Part shown: one piece after another, positions 63,516-64,000 of the stretch
Layout of the letters: every line of letters starts with the position of its first letter
How positions within the stretch are numbered: the stretch's first letter is position 1
Assembly (NCBI GenBank): GCA_051652785.1
Contig: JBOFUX010000054.1
Coordinates: 1 to 64,000 of the forward strand
Length of the DNA stretch: 64,000 nt
Direction of reading: 5' to 3'
From: JAGNZR01 sp051652785
GTDB taxonomy: Bacteria > Fusobacteriota > Fusobacteriia > Fusobacteriales > Fusobacteriaceae
Made by a program: the position numbers and the translations under genes
Notes under the pieces: generated by a model
What the model saw: the letters and a program-made list of their open reading frames with translations, nothing else
Told to the model about the DNA's origin: nothing
Databases searched by the model: none

Positions 63516-63725
63516 CTATTTCAGTGGATCAAATCCTCCAGGATGAAATGGGTGACACTTTATTATTCTTTTTATACCAAAATAAGTTCCTTTTATTACT
63601 CCATATTTATCTATTGCTTCGTATGTATATTGAGAACAACTTGGATAAAATCTACATTTTTTACCAAAAATTTTAGATATAAATTTTTGATAAAACTTTA
63701 TCATTAACATTATAATTTTTTTCAT
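63516..63725 (-). CDS. yidD: Membrane protein insertion efficiency factor
   Basis: 69 residues. The family core CRFYPSCSQYTYEAI and the ending KCHPFHPGGFDPLK are present, with an amphipathic N-terminal helix. It aids YidC-dependent insertion. It sits between rnpA and yidC as in most bacteria. Confidence 0.96.
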   Translation of the reverse strand: MKKIIMLMIKFYQKFISKIFGKKCRFYPSCSQYTYEAIDKYGVIKGTYFGIKRIIKCHPFHPGGFDPLK

Positions 63726-63783
63726 AGTTATTGTTTCTCCAATTTAAAAATAACTGGATAATTTTATATTTTTTAATTTTATT

Positions 63784-64000
63784 TTATTTTTTTAATAAAT
63801 TAGCTCTTAATAAAATCTTATTAAGATCTTTTTCTATATCTTTATATAAAATAGTTTCTATATTTTCTCCAGCTTTTTTTTTAGCAACACAAACAATGTT
63901 ATAACCTTGTTCTATTTTATTAAAATTTAGCCTAAAATATTCTCTAAATAATCGTCTTAAACGATTCCTACAAACGGCATTTCCAGTTTTTTTACTGGCT
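63784..64000 (-). CDS. rnpA: Ribonuclease P protein component, C-terminal part
   Basis: The final 71 codons are present; the start lies beyond the window. The RNA-binding signature KKTGNAVCRNRLRRLFREYFR is complete. RnpA helps the RNase P RNA remove 5' leaders of tRNA precursors. Its expected upstream neighbour, rpmH, would be just outside the window. Confidence 0.95.
   Translation of the reverse strand, partial: ASKKTGNAVCRNRLRRLFREYFRLNFNKIEQGYNIVCVAKKKAGENIETILYKDIEKDLNKILLRANLLKK

Overview
The window is strongly AT-rich chromosomal DNA from an anaerobic, outer-membrane-bearing bacterium. The best fit is Fusobacteriota near Fusobacterium or Cetobacterium; genus and species cannot be fixed from sequence alone. 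The evidence is low GC with A/T-ending codons, an OmpA-type lipoprotein, a selenoprotein glycine reductase operon, a fused NfnAB-type oxidoreductase and a short Oxa1-type YidC. Most genes lie on the minus strand. The right edge (rnpA-yidD-yidC-jag-mnmE) is the gene string usually found beside a replication origin, so oriC probably lies just beyond base 64000.

Left part: 1-860 is decayed accessory DNA (gene edge, possible IS scar, truncated nuclease-like ORF). 861-8383 is a tight operon encoding type III restriction-modification Mod and Res plus a PHP-ATPase of the TrlF/Ppl type. Two frameshifted plus-strand genes follow (8715-9570). 9704-17371 holds two purine units, each headed by a C74-type (guanine-class) purine riboswitch with a terminator: xpt-guaA, and a purine permease with a three-subunit xanthine dehydrogenase. 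A DEAD-box helicase, an HTH/GHKL-ATPase/STAS-like regulator, six tRNA genes, an OmpA lipoprotein, manA and an internally deleted IS3-family remnant follow.

Middle: 23058-33652 is the glycine fermentation cluster, transcribed leftward: grdX, trxA, grdE, grdA, grdB, grdC, grdD, nfnAB fusion and a Na+:alanine/glycine symporter. grdA and grdB each contain an in-frame UGA read as selenocysteine. A DUF2023-flavodoxin pair and mnmG follow, with a tetranucleotide repeat upstream of mnmG.

Right part: pyrimidine biosynthesis is in two opposed units, carAB (minus) and pyrB-K-D-F-E-C (plus). Each has a promoter, an approximately 60-codon U-rich leader ORF and an intrinsic terminator that the leader ORF overlaps. 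That is the architecture of enterobacterial pyrBI attenuation, here apparently at both loci. Between them sits a three-gene C5-methylation restriction-modification system, one gene of which is a methyltransferase-endonuclease fusion. Then come an ArsR/permease/thioredoxin operon, a PTS operon with its PRD regulator and a sugar kinase, and finally mnmE-jag-yidC-yidD-rnpA. The window therefore mixes core genes with two restriction-modification loci and several mobile-element scars.
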